30,968 nucleotides of DNA from JBQTGK01 sp052400665 (GTDB lineage Bacteria > Bacteroidota > Bacteroidia > Bacteroidales > Marinifilaceae): the NCBI GenBank assembly GCA_052400665.1, contig JBQTGK010000018.1; one strand, given 5' to 3'. The translations under genes were made by a program, and so were the position numbers. The notes beneath the pieces are model-generated. The model was not told the origin of the DNA. It searched no databases and saw only the letters and a list, made by a program, of their open reading frames with translations. Positions 6,916 through 16,048 of the stretch are shown here, piece after piece. Numbering within the stretch: position 1 is the first letter of the stretch; each line of letters begins with the position of its first letter.

Positions 6916-9900
6916 TTATTGTAAAATTGAAGTTAGCAATTTTCTTGCTTTATCTTCTGATATCCCTTTGCGTTCAGCATAATCTTTCAATTGATCTTCT
7001 TTTATTTTATCGATAGAAAAATAAATGGCTTCGGGATGAGCAAAAATTAGTCCGCTTACGGATGCTGCTGGATACATTGCAAAATTCTCGGTTAATGTTG
7101 CACCGATATTTTTTTCTACATCCAGAAAATCCCAAAGAACTTCCTTTTCGGAATGTTCCGGTAAAGATGGATATCCAAAAGCAGGACGAATTCCCTGATA
7201 TTTTTCTCTAAGCATCTCTTCCATTTCCAAGCTTTCTTCTTTTGCGTATCCCCAATCCTCTTTACGGATTTGCTCGTGAAGCAGCTCGGTGTAAGCTTCG
7301 GCTAAACGATCGGCTAATATTTTAATCATTATGCTGTTGTAATCATCATGATTTTCGGCAAATTTTTTCAGGCTTTTCTCAATCCCTAGTCCGGCAGTTA
7401 CAACAAAGGCACCAATATAATCTGTCTTTCCCGATTCTAAAGGAGCTACAAAATCGCTCAAACACAAGCTACTTAAGCCTTTTGCAAATTTTTCCTGCTG
7501 ACGAATCTGAGTAAATCGAGTTAACTCTTTGTTTTTCTCCTCATTGGAATATAAAACAATATCATCGCCTACAGCATTAGCTGGGAAAAGCCCATAGACA
7601 GCACTTGCCTCTAATAAATTTTCTTTCTCTATTTGGTCCAGCATTTTATTGGCATCGTCGAATAACTTTTTGGCCTCATCCTTCAAATCCGGATCCGACA
7701 TAATTTCGGGATACATACATTTTAGCTCCCAGGCAACAAAGAAAAAGGTCCAATCGATATATTTACGAATCTCATTAACTGAGAAATTTTTCTGAACCTG
7801 TAGTCCTGTTTTGTTGGGCCTATAAATAGGTGAAGTATTCCAGTCTATTGCTTCCTTGTTTGCTCTGGCTTCGCTCAAGCTATAATATTCTGCCGGTTTT
7901 TCATTAGCATGTTCTTCTCTAACTTTCTGATAGTCATCCTTAATTTTCGAAAGAAAATCACCACGCTTATTTTTATCGCAAAGCTGTTTAAAAATACCAA
8001 CCGATTTAGAGGCATCGGTAACATGTACAACTCCATGCTGATAATTTGGCTCTATCTTAACAGCTGTGTGTAATACCGATGTTGTTGCTCCTCCTACCAC
8101 TAAAGGAATATCGAATCCTTCGCGTTTCATTTCTTCGGCAACAAAGCACATTTCTTCGAGCGAAGGAGTAATTAAACCACTTAATCCGATGGCATCGACA
8201 TTTTCACGCCTGGCTACTTCTAAAATTTGCGAACAAGGAACCATAACGCCCAAATCGATCACCTCAAAATTATTACAACCTAAAACAACATCAACAATAT
8301 TTTTACCAATATCGTGAACATCACCTTTAACAGTAGCCATTAATATTTTTCCGGCATTTTTAGCATCGGTTAAACTATTCTTTTCTTCTTCGATAAATGG
8401 TTGAAGATAAGCAACGGCCTTTTTCATTACCCTAGCCGATTTTACAACCTGAGGCAAGAACATTTTTCCGTCTCCAAATAGCTCACCTACTATATTCATT
8501 CCATCCATTAATGGTTGTTCGATTACATCCAGTGCACGAGGATAATTTTTTCTGGCTTCTTCAACATCCTCATCGATATAATCGGTAATTCCTTTTACCA
8601 ATGAATAAGATAAACGATCTGCACATGATTTTTCTCTCCAGGCATCTACTTTTGCCTGCGATTTTCCTTCCGACTTTAATCCTTCGGCAAATTCTATGAG
8701 CACTTCGGTTGCATCTGCTTTACGATTCAACACCACATCTTCTACCTTTTCTAATAATTCTGGTTCTATTTCATCGTAAATCTGCAACATTCCCGGATTA
8801 ACAATTCCCATATCCAAACCTTCTTTTATGGCATGATACAAGAATACCGAATGCATTGCTTCCCGAACCGTATTGTTTCCACGAAAAGAGAAAGATAAAT
8901 TACTTATTCCTCCACTAATTTTAGCATAAGGTAAATTGGCTTTAATCCATTTTACGGTCTTTATAAAATCTACAGCATAATTATTGTGCTCTTCTATTCC
9001 TGTAGCAATGGCCAATACATTAGGATCGAAAATGATATCTTCGGGTGCAAAACCCACTTTTTCGGTTAATATTTTATAGGCTTTACCGCATATTTCTATT
9101 CGACGCTCGTAAATATCGGCCTGACCTTTTTCATCGAATGCCATTACTACAGCAGCAGCTCCATATCGCTTTATTTTCGTAGCATATTTAATAAACTCCT
9201 TTTCTCCTTCTTTTAAGGATATGGAATTTACAATACTTTTTCCCTGTACGCATTTTAAGCCAGTTTCTAAAACAGACCATTTCGATGAGTCGATCATTAC
9301 CGGAACACGAGAAATTTCGGGTTCGGACACCAATAATTTCAGGAATACATCCATTTCTTTTTCAGCGTCCAACATGGCATCATCCATGTTTACATCAATA
9401 ATTTGAGCCCCATTTTCAACCTGAGAACGAGCAATAGAAAGAGCTTCTTCGTATTTTTCTTCACGAATTAGGCGAGCAAATTTACGCGATCCTGCAACAT
9501 TGGTACGTTCTCCAACATTCACAAAATTACTTAGGGAATTAATTCGTAACATCTCCAATCCGCTTAAACGAGTTTCGTTCTCGACCACCGGAATTTTTCT
9601 GGGTGATGCATTTTTTACTGCAACGGCCAAAGCTTTAATATGCTCTGGGCGCGTTCCACAACAACCACCAACAATATTAATTTTCTTTCCTTCGAGCAAT
9701 TCTCCTAAATCGCTTCGCATGGTTTCGGGTGTTTCATCGTATTCTCCCAACTCGTTAGGTAAACCCGCATTAGGATAAACACTCACATAAATAGGTAGTA
9801 AATTATCTAACTGCTGAATAAATGGCACCAAATCTTTTGCTCCAAAAGCACAATTTAAACCAATACTCAGTAATCTGTCGTTTTTCATGGAAGTAACAAA

Positions 9901-10590
9901 AGCCTCTAATGTTTGACCCGAAAGAGTTCTTCCACTTTTATCGGTAATGGTTCCTGAAATCATAATTGGAATCTCCAAGTTTCTCTCTTCCATTATCTGA
10001 TCGGCAGCAAAAACGGCTGCTTTGGCATTCAGCGTATCAAAAATAGTTTCGATCAATAAAACATCTACTCCTCCATCTAACAATCCTTTTATCTGATCAG
10101 AATAAATAAGAACCAAATCATCAAAACCAACATCACGATATCCCGGATCTTCAACCTTTGGCGACATGGAAGTTGTTTTATTAGTTGGACCTATAGCACC
10201 AGCTACCCAACGATAGGTTTCCGGATCGAGCTGGTTCATTTCATTCACCGCATTGCGTGCAATTTTTGCCGATTGCACATTCAACTCATAAGCGAAATCC
10301 TGCATTCCATAATCTAATAAGGAAATGGCATTGGCATTAAAAGTATTGGTTTCTATAATATTAGCACCAGATTTTAAAAACTGAAGGTGAATATCCTTAA
10401 TAATTTGCGGTTGAGTTAAACTCAATAAATCGTTATGACCTTTTTGATCATTCGAAAAATTGGCAAATCGTTCTCCTCTAAAATCAGATTCATTTAATTT
10501 ATAAGACTGAATCATTGTTCCCATTGCTCCGTCTAACACCAAAATCTGTTTTTGTAAAACGTCCTGTATTTTTATGTTTTTTTGCTTCAT
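6916..10590 (-). CDS. metH: Cobalamin-dependent methionine synthase
   Basis: This enzyme transfers the methyl group from 5-methyl-THF through cobalamin to homocysteine. The 1224 residues carry all four modules. The homocysteine domain has zinc ligands Cys247 (GLNCAFG) and Cys310/Cys311 (GGCCGTRPEH), the same numbers as in E. coli MetH. The pterin domain starts around residue 350 with FVNVGERTNVAGS. The cobalamin module has DVHDIGKN with axial His759, again the E. coli number. The C-terminal SAM-binding activation domain includes RPAFGYPSLPEH. Full length and intact motifs indicate a working enzyme that depends on imported or made B12. Its ATG lies only 9 bases behind the aspartokinase stop, so the two are probably cotranscribed. 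No separate B12 riboswitch is visible in this short gap. Confidence 0.97.
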   Translation of the reverse strand: MKQKNIKIQDVLQKQILVLDGAMGTMIQSYKLNESDFRGERFANFSNDQKGHNDLLSLTQPQIIKDIHLQFLKSGANIIETNTFNANAISLLDYGMQDFAYELNVQSAKIARNAVNEMNQLDPETYRWVAGAIGPTNKTTSMSPKVEDPGYRDVGFDDLVLIYSDQIKGLLDGGVDVLLIETIFDTLNAKAAVFAADQIMEERNLEIPIMISGTITDKSGRTLSGQTLEAFVTSMKNDRLLSIGLNCAFGAKDLVPFIQQLDNLLPIYVSVYPNAGLPNELGEYDETPETMRSDLGELLEGKKINIVGGCCGTRPEHIKALAVAVKNASPRKIPVVENETRLSGLEMLRINSLSNFVNVGERTNVAGSRKFARLIREEKYEEALSIARSQVENGAQIIDVNMDDAMLDAEKEMDVFLKLLVSEPEISRVPVMIDSSKWSVLETGLKCVQGKSIVNSISLKEGEKEFIKYATKIKRYGAAAVVMAFDEKGQADIYERRIEICGKAYKILTEKVGFAPEDIIFDPNVLAIATGIEEHNNYAVDFIKTVKWIKANLPYAKISGGISNLSFSFRGNNTVREAMHSVFLYHAIKEGLDMGIVNPGMLQIYDEIEPELLEKVEDVVLNRKADATEVLIEFAEGLKSEGKSQAKVDAWREKSCADRLSYSLVKGITDYIDEDVEEARKNYPRALDVIEQPLMDGMNIVGELFGDGKMFLPQVVKSARVMKKAVAYLQPFIEEEKNSLTDAKNAGKILMATVKGDVHDIGKNIVDVVLGCNNFEVIDLGVMVPCSQILEVARRENVDAIGLSGLITPSLEEMCFVAEEMKREGFDIPLVVGGATTSVLHTAVKIEPNYQHGVVHVTDASKSVGIFKQLCDKNKRGDFLSKIKDDYQKVREEHANEKPAEYYSLSEARANKEAIDWNTSPIYRPNKTGLQVQKNFSVNEIRKYIDWTFFFVAWELKCMYPEIMSDPDLKDEAKKLFDDANKMLDQIEKENLLEASAVYGLFPANAVGDDIVLYSNEEKNKELTRFTQIRQQEKFAKGLSSLCLSDFVAPLESGKTDYIGAFVVTAGLGIEKSLKKFAENHDDYNSIMIKILADRLAEAYTELLHEQIRKEDWGYAKEESLEMEEMLREKYQGIRPAFGYPSLPEHSEKEVLWDFLDVEKNIGATLTENFAMYPAASVSGLIFAHPEAIYFSIDKIKEDQLKDYAERKGISEDKARKLLTSILQ

Positions 10591-10599
10591 TCTTCGTTT

Positions 10600-11859
10600 C
10601 TAATTTGCCACAGTTAGATATATTGCTGTATTGGTATTTTTTTGTTCCACAAGAACATGATGCTTCTGATAAATTTCCTCAATGGTAATCGGGTTATAAT
10701 GTCTCACCGTAATTAGTTCTAAATCTTTACTAATATCAATTTCATATTTTTTTTCCAATTCTGAAATCAAATCATTAAAATTTCTTGATGAGCTATTGAT
10801 ACAAAAAGCAAAGCTAACGGCTGTATTTTGAGTAAAATTAAACTTAATGCGAAATTTTATTACCAGTGAAAATATAAAAACCAGATCTTTTTCACCAATA
10901 AATGAAAAATTTAAAGGTTTTAAGCTTACCATCACCTGTTTTTTCTTTACGATATAATTTGGCAACAATGGCTGAGCCTGTTCTCCTTTTGTAATTAAAG
11001 TCCCTTTTTGCGAAGGATCGATAAATGATTTTACCCAAAGAGGAATTTGTTTTGCCTGCAAAGGTTTAATTGTTTTTGGATGAATTACCCTTGCTCCATA
11101 GTACGATAACTCAATGGCTTCGTGATATGGGATTAAATCTAACTTGCTTGTTGTCTCGAAATAATCCGGATCGGCATTTAAAATCCCCAGCACATCCTTC
11201 CAAATTATCATCTTCTCGGCATCGAGTAAATGAGCCAGAATAGCCGCTGAATAATCCGAGCCTTCGCGACCTAATGAGGTTGTATTTCCTTTAGAATCGC
11301 TGGCAATAAACCCTTGTGTTACATACAAAGCAGCAGGCGAGGAAACAAATTTCGCATTGGCTTTCTCTTTCGATGATTCCCAATTGATATTTGCATCAAT
11401 ATAATTGTCATCTGAATCTAAACAGCTACGAATATCAATCCATTTATTGTTTTGCCCTATATCGTTCAAATAAGCCGAAATAATTGTTGTTGACAAAAGT
11501 TCTCCAAAACCTATCAGCTGATCGTATTCGAAATTAAATTGATTAGATGATGGTTTTGAAATTTTGGTTTTTAGCTCAATGAAAAGAGCTTTGATATCAG
11601 TAGCAAGAGTTGCAGGAATATGATCAAATAAATCATTAATTACCGAAGCGTGGTTATTCTCCAGTTGATTGTAAAATTCCCAAACATTATTACTTCCCAA
11701 GAAATAGGCATCCACAAGTTCTTCCAGCAAATTAGTAGATGTACCAATGGCCGAAATAACTACCGTAAGCGGGCGATTTGCCTTGCTTATGATATTGCAG
11801 ATATTTTTAATGGCAGTTGCATTCTTTACCGAAACACCACCAAATTTATATATGATCAT
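10600..11859 (-). CDS. lysC: Aspartokinase in the methionine operon
   Basis: This monofunctional aspartate kinase phosphorylates aspartate in the first step toward homoserine. The 419-residue chain begins with KFGGVSV (family KFGGTSV, with Val in place of the first Thr), has FGELLSTTIISAYL near residue 130, LGREGSDYSAA near 210, IWKDVLGILNADP, and GARVIHPKTIKPL. The last 110 residues correspond to the regulatory ACT region but diverge strongly. It lies between hom (65 bases upstream) and metH (9 bases downstream), which suggests a kinase dedicated to methionine supply under SAM control. A paralogue of nearly the same length is encoded at 16441-17697, outside the riboswitch unit. Whether it responds to threonine, lysine or SAM cannot be read from sequence. 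Confidence 0.9.
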   Translation of the reverse strand: MIIYKFGGVSVKNATAIKNICNIISKANRPLTVVISAIGTSTNLLEELVDAYFLGSNNVWEFYNQLENNHASVINDLFDHIPATLATDIKALFIELKTKISKPSSNQFNFEYDQLIGFGELLSTTIISAYLNDIGQNNKWIDIRSCLDSDDNYIDANINWESSKEKANAKFVSSPAALYVTQGFIASDSKGNTTSLGREGSDYSAAILAHLLDAEKMIIWKDVLGILNADPDYFETTSKLDLIPYHEAIELSYYGARVIHPKTIKPLQAKQIPLWVKSFIDPSQKGTLITKGEQAQPLLPNYIVKKKQVMVSLKPLNFSFIGEKDLVFIFSLVIKFRIKFNFTQNTAVSFAFCINSSSRNFNDLISELEKKYEIDISKDLELITVRHYNPITIEEIYQKHHVLVEQKNTNTAIYLTVAN

Positions 11860-11924
11860 TTTTTTAGACTCTTAGATGTAAGATATTCGAATCAAGACAG
11901 ACTATGCAGTTTTTTCACTACAGC

Positions 11925-13115
11925 TTACTCGTCACCTAAATAAGCCAGAAAAATATCTTTCCCTTTAATTTGATGACGAATTTTAATCAAATCGGAAAGG
12001 TTCAATTTTCCAATTACATAATTATAATCCTTACCCATAAGCGATTCGCTGATATCTTTAAAATGAAACAAAGCCAAATCTTCTTTATGGGTATATCTCA
12101 AATACACCTCAATATCCATATCATTGGTATAATTAAGGCCTCCATAATATTTTAGCTTCTTGTATTCATATTTGTAATTGTAAGCCAAAGCTGTAATGTC
12201 CGACAAAACTGCCGATCCTGTTGGATGCGCACCAGCTCCTTTTCCATACATAAACTGATTATCGTAAAAATTCCCCTGAATTAAAACTCCATTGTAATGA
12301 CTCTCTACCGTATAAGCATGTTCTTCGGGCTTCACAAATTTTGGTGCTACCATTAAATTTACACAATCACCATTCACTTTAGACACCTTGCCCAGTAATC
12401 TTATTTTATATCCTTTTTGCGAGGCCAACTCAATATCTTTTGGCGATAAGTTAGAAATTCCAGAATTAAATACCTGATCGGGATGAACAAACAAGCCAAA
12501 TCCATGCACTGTAAGAATTATCAACTTGTATAAAGTATCGAAGCCATCCACATCTGAAGTAGGATCGCTTTCGGCAAAACCTAAGTCCTGAGCTTGCTTA
12601 AGGGCAACATTATAATCTAAACCTTCATTAAAAATTTTGGTAAGAATATAATTCGACGAACCATTTAAAATACCACTTACCGATTGCAACAAATCATTAT
12701 CGTAATACTCTTCTAAATTTCGGATAATTGGAATGCTGCCACAGGCTGAAGCCTCATATACAAACGAAACTTTATGCTGCCATTGTAATTGTATTAATTC
12801 CTCAATATGGTAAGCCAGCATTTTTTTATTAGCCGAAACAACATGCTTTCCGTTTTGCAAAGCTGTTTTTACAATCTGATAAGCTGCTTCTGCATCATCA
12901 ATTAATTCTGCAACCACATTAATTTCCGGATCATTTAAAATATCATTCGGATCATAGGTTAATGTCTTGGTATCGATATCTCTTACTTTTCCTGCATCTC
13001 TAACACAAACTTTTACAATAGAAGCATCCAGGCCTTTGCTATTTTTAAGAACGTGAGCCAATCCGGATCCTACAACTCCATATCCGAAAACGCCAATTTT
13101 TAATTTATTACTCAT
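11925..13115 (-). CDS. hom: Homoserine dehydrogenase
   Basis: This monofunctional enzyme reduces aspartate semialdehyde to homoserine. The 396-residue chain has an N-terminal nucleotide fold with GYGVVGSG (10-17), SANKKMLAYH with a catalytic-type Lys, YEASACGSIPIIRNL, the family motif GILNGSSNYILTKI (usually GTTNYILT), and ESDPTSDVDGFDTLYKL with the catalytic Asp/Lys region. The C-terminal part beyond about residue 310 is not a canonical ACT domain. Its start codon overlaps the end of metX by 8 bases, indicating translational coupling. In many bacteria hom is fused to aspartokinase; here the two are separate neighbouring genes. Confidence 0.93.
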   Translation of the reverse strand: MSNKLKIGVFGYGVVGSGLAHVLKNSKGLDASIVKVCVRDAGKVRDIDTKTLTYDPNDILNDPEINVVAELIDDAEAAYQIVKTALQNGKHVVSANKKMLAYHIEELIQLQWQHKVSFVYEASACGSIPIIRNLEEYYDNDLLQSVSGILNGSSNYILTKIFNEGLDYNVALKQAQDLGFAESDPTSDVDGFDTLYKLIILTVHGFGLFVHPDQVFNSGISNLSPKDIELASQKGYKIRLLGKVSKVNGDCVNLMVAPKFVKPEEHAYTVESHYNGVLIQGNFYDNQFMYGKGAGAHPTGSAVLSDITALAYNYKYEYKKLKYYGGLNYTNDMDIEVYLRYTHKEDLALFHFKDISESLMGKDYNYVIGKLNLSDLIKIRHQIKGKDIFLAYLGDE

Positions 13116-14226
13116 TGATTTTTTTTGTGGTTAAGAAAGTTTTTAAAACTTGGGTTAATTGTTTTTGTTCTAACAAAAATCCATCGTGTCCATAAATCGA
13201 TTTTATTTCCAAAAACTCAGCATTGGGTATATGATCTGCAATAAATCTTTGTTCGTTAATAGGAAATATCTGATCGGAATTTACTCCAATAACCAGGGTT
13301 TTCGATTTAATATGATGTAAAGCTGCTGCTAAACCATTTCTATTTCGTCCCATATCATGACTATCCATTATTTTAGAAAGATGCCAATATGAGTAAGCAT
13401 TAAATCTTCTTGCCAGCTTTTCGCCCTGATATTGCTGATAGGAGCTGGCCCTAAAATTATCTATTTTTCCTTCTTCATTTTCCTGCTGGGAATGATCGTA
13501 GGTAGCATAAGTCCTGTAGCTCAGCAATGCTATTGATCTGGCAACGCGCATTCCATCAAGACCTGCATTATCATTCCACTCTTTCCAACTCGAATCAACC
13601 TCAATAGCCATTCGTTGCGATTCGTTAAATGCAATTCCCCAGGGAGAATGCTTGGCATTGGAAGCCAGAATTACCAGATTATCAAGTTTTCCATTTAACA
13701 GATAAGCCCATTCCATAGCTTGCATACCACCCAAAGAGCTGCCAATCATCATATTAATGCGATCGATATTTAAATGCTTTCTTAAAATCTCGTGAGCTGC
13801 CACAAGATCGCGAACTGTAAGCTGAGGAAAATCATGATAGTAAGACTGTCCTGTTTCAGGATTTTTAGAAAGAGGACCTGTGGTACCGTAACACGAACCT
13901 AAAAAATTAGCACATACAATAAAATAGTCCTTTGGATTAAAAAAATCATTTTCTCCAAAAAGACCAGCCCACCAATCAAAAACATCTGAATTTGCCGTTA
14001 AAGCATGACAAACCCAAATCACATTATTTCGCGCAGGATCATATTCCCCATAGGTGTGATAAGCAATGGTCAACTCCTTTAGGCTTTCGCCCGATTCAAG
14101 TTGCAAACCTTCTTTATGGATATAACAATTGGAATTCACAGATAATAGTTTTGTTTGTTGTTGTTTTGCAAAAATCACTTCGATAAATAAGCTAAAAGCC
14201 CCCAACTGGATTAATTGCTGCAACAC
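13108..14226 (-). CDS. metX: Homoserine O-acetyltransferase
   Basis: This alpha/beta-hydrolase-fold enzyme makes O-acetylhomoserine from homoserine and acetyl-CoA. The nucleophile elbow is GSSLGGMQAMEWA, followed by LASNAKHSPWGIAFNESQR. The charge-relay Asp lies in VIGVNSDQIFPI and the His in YGHDGFL. The frame opens at a GTG (14226) but there is no ATG before the conserved LESGESLKELTIAYHTYG. Another GTG at 14178 would give a more usual N-terminus (IFAKQQQTKLL). The segment 14179-14226 encodes an unusual hydrophobic stretch, so the downstream start is plausible. It sits between metY and hom, 28 bases after the metY stop if the longer form is used. Its product is the substrate of MetY. Confidence 0.92.
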   Translation of the reverse strand: MLQQLIQLGAFSLFIEVIFAKQQQTKLLSVNSNCYIHKEGLQLESGESLKELTIAYHTYGEYDPARNNVIWVCHALTANSDVFDWWAGLFGENDFFNPKDYFIVCANFLGSCYGTTGPLSKNPETGQSYYHDFPQLTVRDLVAAHEILRKHLNIDRINMMIGSSLGGMQAMEWAYLLNGKLDNLVILASNAKHSPWGIAFNESQRMAIEVDSSWKEWNDNAGLDGMRVARSIALLSYRTYATYDHSQQENEEGKIDNFRASSYQQYQGEKLARRFNAYSYWHLSKIMDSHDMGRNRNGLAAALHHIKSKTLVIGVNSDQIFPINEQRFIADHIPNAEFLEIKSIYGHDGFLLEQKQLTQVLKTFLTTKKINE

Positions 14227-14254
14227 AATTTCCCAATTGGGATCTAAATAAAAA

Positions 14255-15574
14255 CTAATTAATTGTTTCTATATCAATTGCTTTTTCAACTGATTGTTTA
14301 ATATCAGCTTTAATATCTTCGATATGCTCTATCCCAACTGAAATACGAAGTAAGCCAGGCTCAACACCTGAATCTTTTTGTTCCTTCAAGGATAACTGCT
14401 CATGAGTTGTAGAACTTGGATGAATAATTAGAGTTTTAGCATCGCCCAAATTGGCAACATGCGAAAGTAATTCTACCCCATCAACCAATTTATCGGCTAC
14501 TTCTTTTCCCCCTTTTACCTTGAAAGTTAAAACCGAACCAGCACCTTTCTTAAAATATTTCTGTGCCCTTTCATAGTAAGGACTAGAAGGTAATCCAGGA
14601 TAGTTAACTTTTTCTACCCAATCCTGCTCCTCTAACCATTTGGCCAAAGCAATTGTATTTTCAACATGACGATCTAAACGAAGCGATAATGTCTCCAATC
14701 CTTGTAAAAGCAGAAAAGAATTAAACGGACTTTGGCTACAACCATAATCTCTCAAGCCCTCTACTCTGGCACGAATAGCAAATGCAATATTTCCAAACGG
14801 TCCTTCCGATCCAAAAATATCCCAAAATACCAATCCATGATATCCTTCCGAAGGTTCGCTAAACTGAGGGAATTTTCCATTACCCCAATTGTAATTTCCA
14901 CCATCAACAAGCACACCCCCAACAGCTGTTCCATGTCCGCAAATCCATTTGGTAGCAGACTCTACAACGATGTTAGCTCCATGCTCAATTGGACGAAACA
15001 AATAACCTCCTGCACCTAGTGTATTATCGACAATTAAAGGCAAGTCGTATTTCTTAGCTATGGCAGATACCTTTTCAAAATCGGGAATTGAAAATTTAGG
15101 ATTTGGTAGCGCCTCTACATAAATCGCTTTTGTATTTTCATCGATTAAAGGAACAATTGTTTCAGGAAAATCGATATCAACAAACTTACATTGAATTCCT
15201 AATCGCTTAAACTGTACTTTAAACTGGTTATAAGTTCCACCATAAATTTGTGATGCGCTTATAAAATTATCACCCGACTCTAAAATATTGGTCAATGCTA
15301 AAAACTGAGCAGCTTGTCCCGAACCTGTTGCAACGGCGGCAACTCCACCTTCTAAAGCGGCAATTCTCTTTTCAAAAACATCGTTGGTAGGATTTTGCAA
15401 ACGAGTATAAATATTACCAAATTCTTTTAATCCGAATAAATCGGCCGCATGCTTAGAATCGTTAAATGTATAAGCTGTAGTTTGATACAACGGAACAGCT
15501 CTTGAATTTGTAACTGTATCAACTTCTTGTCCTGCGTGTACTTGTAGTGTTTCGTATCTTAATTTATCTGACAT
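14255..15574 (-). CDS. metY: O-acetylhomoserine sulfhydrylase (aminocarboxypropyltransferase)
   Basis: This PLP enzyme of the Cys/Met metabolism family makes homocysteine from O-acetylhomoserine and sulfide. Using the ATG at 15574 the protein has 439 residues, starting MSDKLRYETLQVHAGQ. The frame extends nine codons upstream to a TTG, but the ATG start matches the family. Visible motifs are VPLYQTTAY, NIYTRLQNPTND, GSGQAAQ, IVDNTLGAGG and the PLP-binding Lys209 in VESATKWICGHGT; the C-terminus has ATLxxHP-like AKTLIIHPSSTTHEQL. The length and the long insert after the PLP lysine (region about 240-290) separate it from shorter cystathionine enzymes. It is the first enzyme gene of the methionine operon, behind a leader of more than 600 bases. 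Confidence 0.95.
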   Translation of the reverse strand: MSDKLRYETLQVHAGQEVDTVTNSRAVPLYQTTAYTFNDSKHAADLFGLKEFGNIYTRLQNPTNDVFEKRIAALEGGVAAVATGSGQAAQFLALTNILESGDNFISASQIYGGTYNQFKVQFKRLGIQCKFVDIDFPETIVPLIDENTKAIYVEALPNPKFSIPDFEKVSAIAKKYDLPLIVDNTLGAGGYLFRPIEHGANIVVESATKWICGHGTAVGGVLVDGGNYNWGNGKFPQFSEPSEGYHGLVFWDIFGSEGPFGNIAFAIRARVEGLRDYGCSQSPFNSFLLLQGLETLSLRLDRHVENTIALAKWLEEQDWVEKVNYPGLPSSPYYERAQKYFKKGAGSVLTFKVKGGKEVADKLVDGVELLSHVANLGDAKTLIIHPSSTTHEQLSLKEQKDSGVEPGLLRISVGIEHIEDIKADIKQSVEKAIDIETIN

Positions 15575-15764
15575 AATGAATCTTTCTTTTAAAGTTGTCA
15601 ACTAAAAAATAAGCCTTTTAGCAATCAAATGGCATTTGAATAAATACCCTATTGAAAATAACAACTTCGGATCTTAATCCTTGATTTAATTGTTCTTGGT
15701 TAATTATTTTGGAAACCGTAGTTTCTAATCTTCGCAAATTCAATTCTTAACAACTTCCAATTCT

Positions 15765-15828
15765 TCTGAAAGTTTAAAATATTTCAGATTTAATTGTACC
15801 AATCTGTATTCCTGAAAATCAGAAATAC
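15765..15828 (-). other. Alternative stem-loops in the metY leader
   Basis: Three stems can form in the leader RNA. A is a 10-bp hairpin with a 3-base loop (15806-15815 with 15819-15828, one G-U pair). B is a 6-bp stem (15785-15790 with 15801-15806). C is a 7-bp stem with a 10-base loop (15765-15771 with 15782-15788). B and C share 15785-15788, so only one can exist at a time. No U-run follows any of them. Their role is unknown; they may be RNA stability or antitermination elements between the leader ORF and metY. Confidence 0.4.
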
Positions 15829-15892
15829 CTAAAATGAATAAGTTTGAATTTGAGTTCCCTGGTTCGGAGTTATTTTATACGCACCAGCATCT

Positions 15893-15912
15893 AAAAAATT
15901 GGGAAATATTCC
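15893..15912 (-). terminator. Weak intrinsic terminator-like hairpin after the leader ORF
   Basis: On the - strand GGAA, a 3-base loop and TTCC form a short stem with a following CAA and a run of six U (A-run 15893-15898 on the + strand). It begins 13 bases after the stop of the 40-codon ORF. The stem is short for an intrinsic terminator, so it is a candidate attenuator rather than a sure one. Confidence 0.4.
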
Positions 15913-15924
15913 AGACAGAATGCG

Positions 15925-16047
15925 TTACAGCATACGCATCATTCGTTGCATTCGTATCATAGTGGTTCTAGATACTAAAACTTGCAATTGAATGTTTTGC
16001 TCTTGTTGAGCCTGATTTGTGAGATTGTGAATTTCTGTCTTCTTCAT
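15925..16047 (-). CDS. Methionine-rich leader peptide (candidate attenuation ORF)
   Basis: This ORF of 40 codons starts with ATG at 16047, one base after the 3' strand of riboswitch helix P1, and stops with TAA at 15925-15927. The N-terminal 29 residues begin MKKTEIHNLTNQAQQEQ and have no Met after the first. The last 11 codons read M-I-R-M-Q-R-M-M-R-M-L, five Met in 11. Amino-acid runs of the end product near the end of a short upstream ORF are the signature of leader peptides such as those of thr, his and trp operons. Hairpins overlap the Met codons, and a hairpin with a U-run follows. It is not homologous to any protein I know; the peptide itself probably has no function. Its presence and its translation are inferred from sequence only. 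Confidence 0.65.
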   Translation of the reverse strand: MKKTEIHNLTNQAQQEQNIQLQVLVSRTTMIRMQRMMRML

Positions 16048-16048
16048 G

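Noticed and set aside
6756..9778. Several 60-95-codon ORFs on the + strand across metF and metH
   Set aside because: They are reverse-strand shadows of the long, well-conserved metF and metH genes.
14231..14242. Perfect palindrome TCCCAATTGGGA between metY and metX as an operator
   Set aside because: It lies inside the operon, close to the metX start; with one copy there is no support for protein binding.
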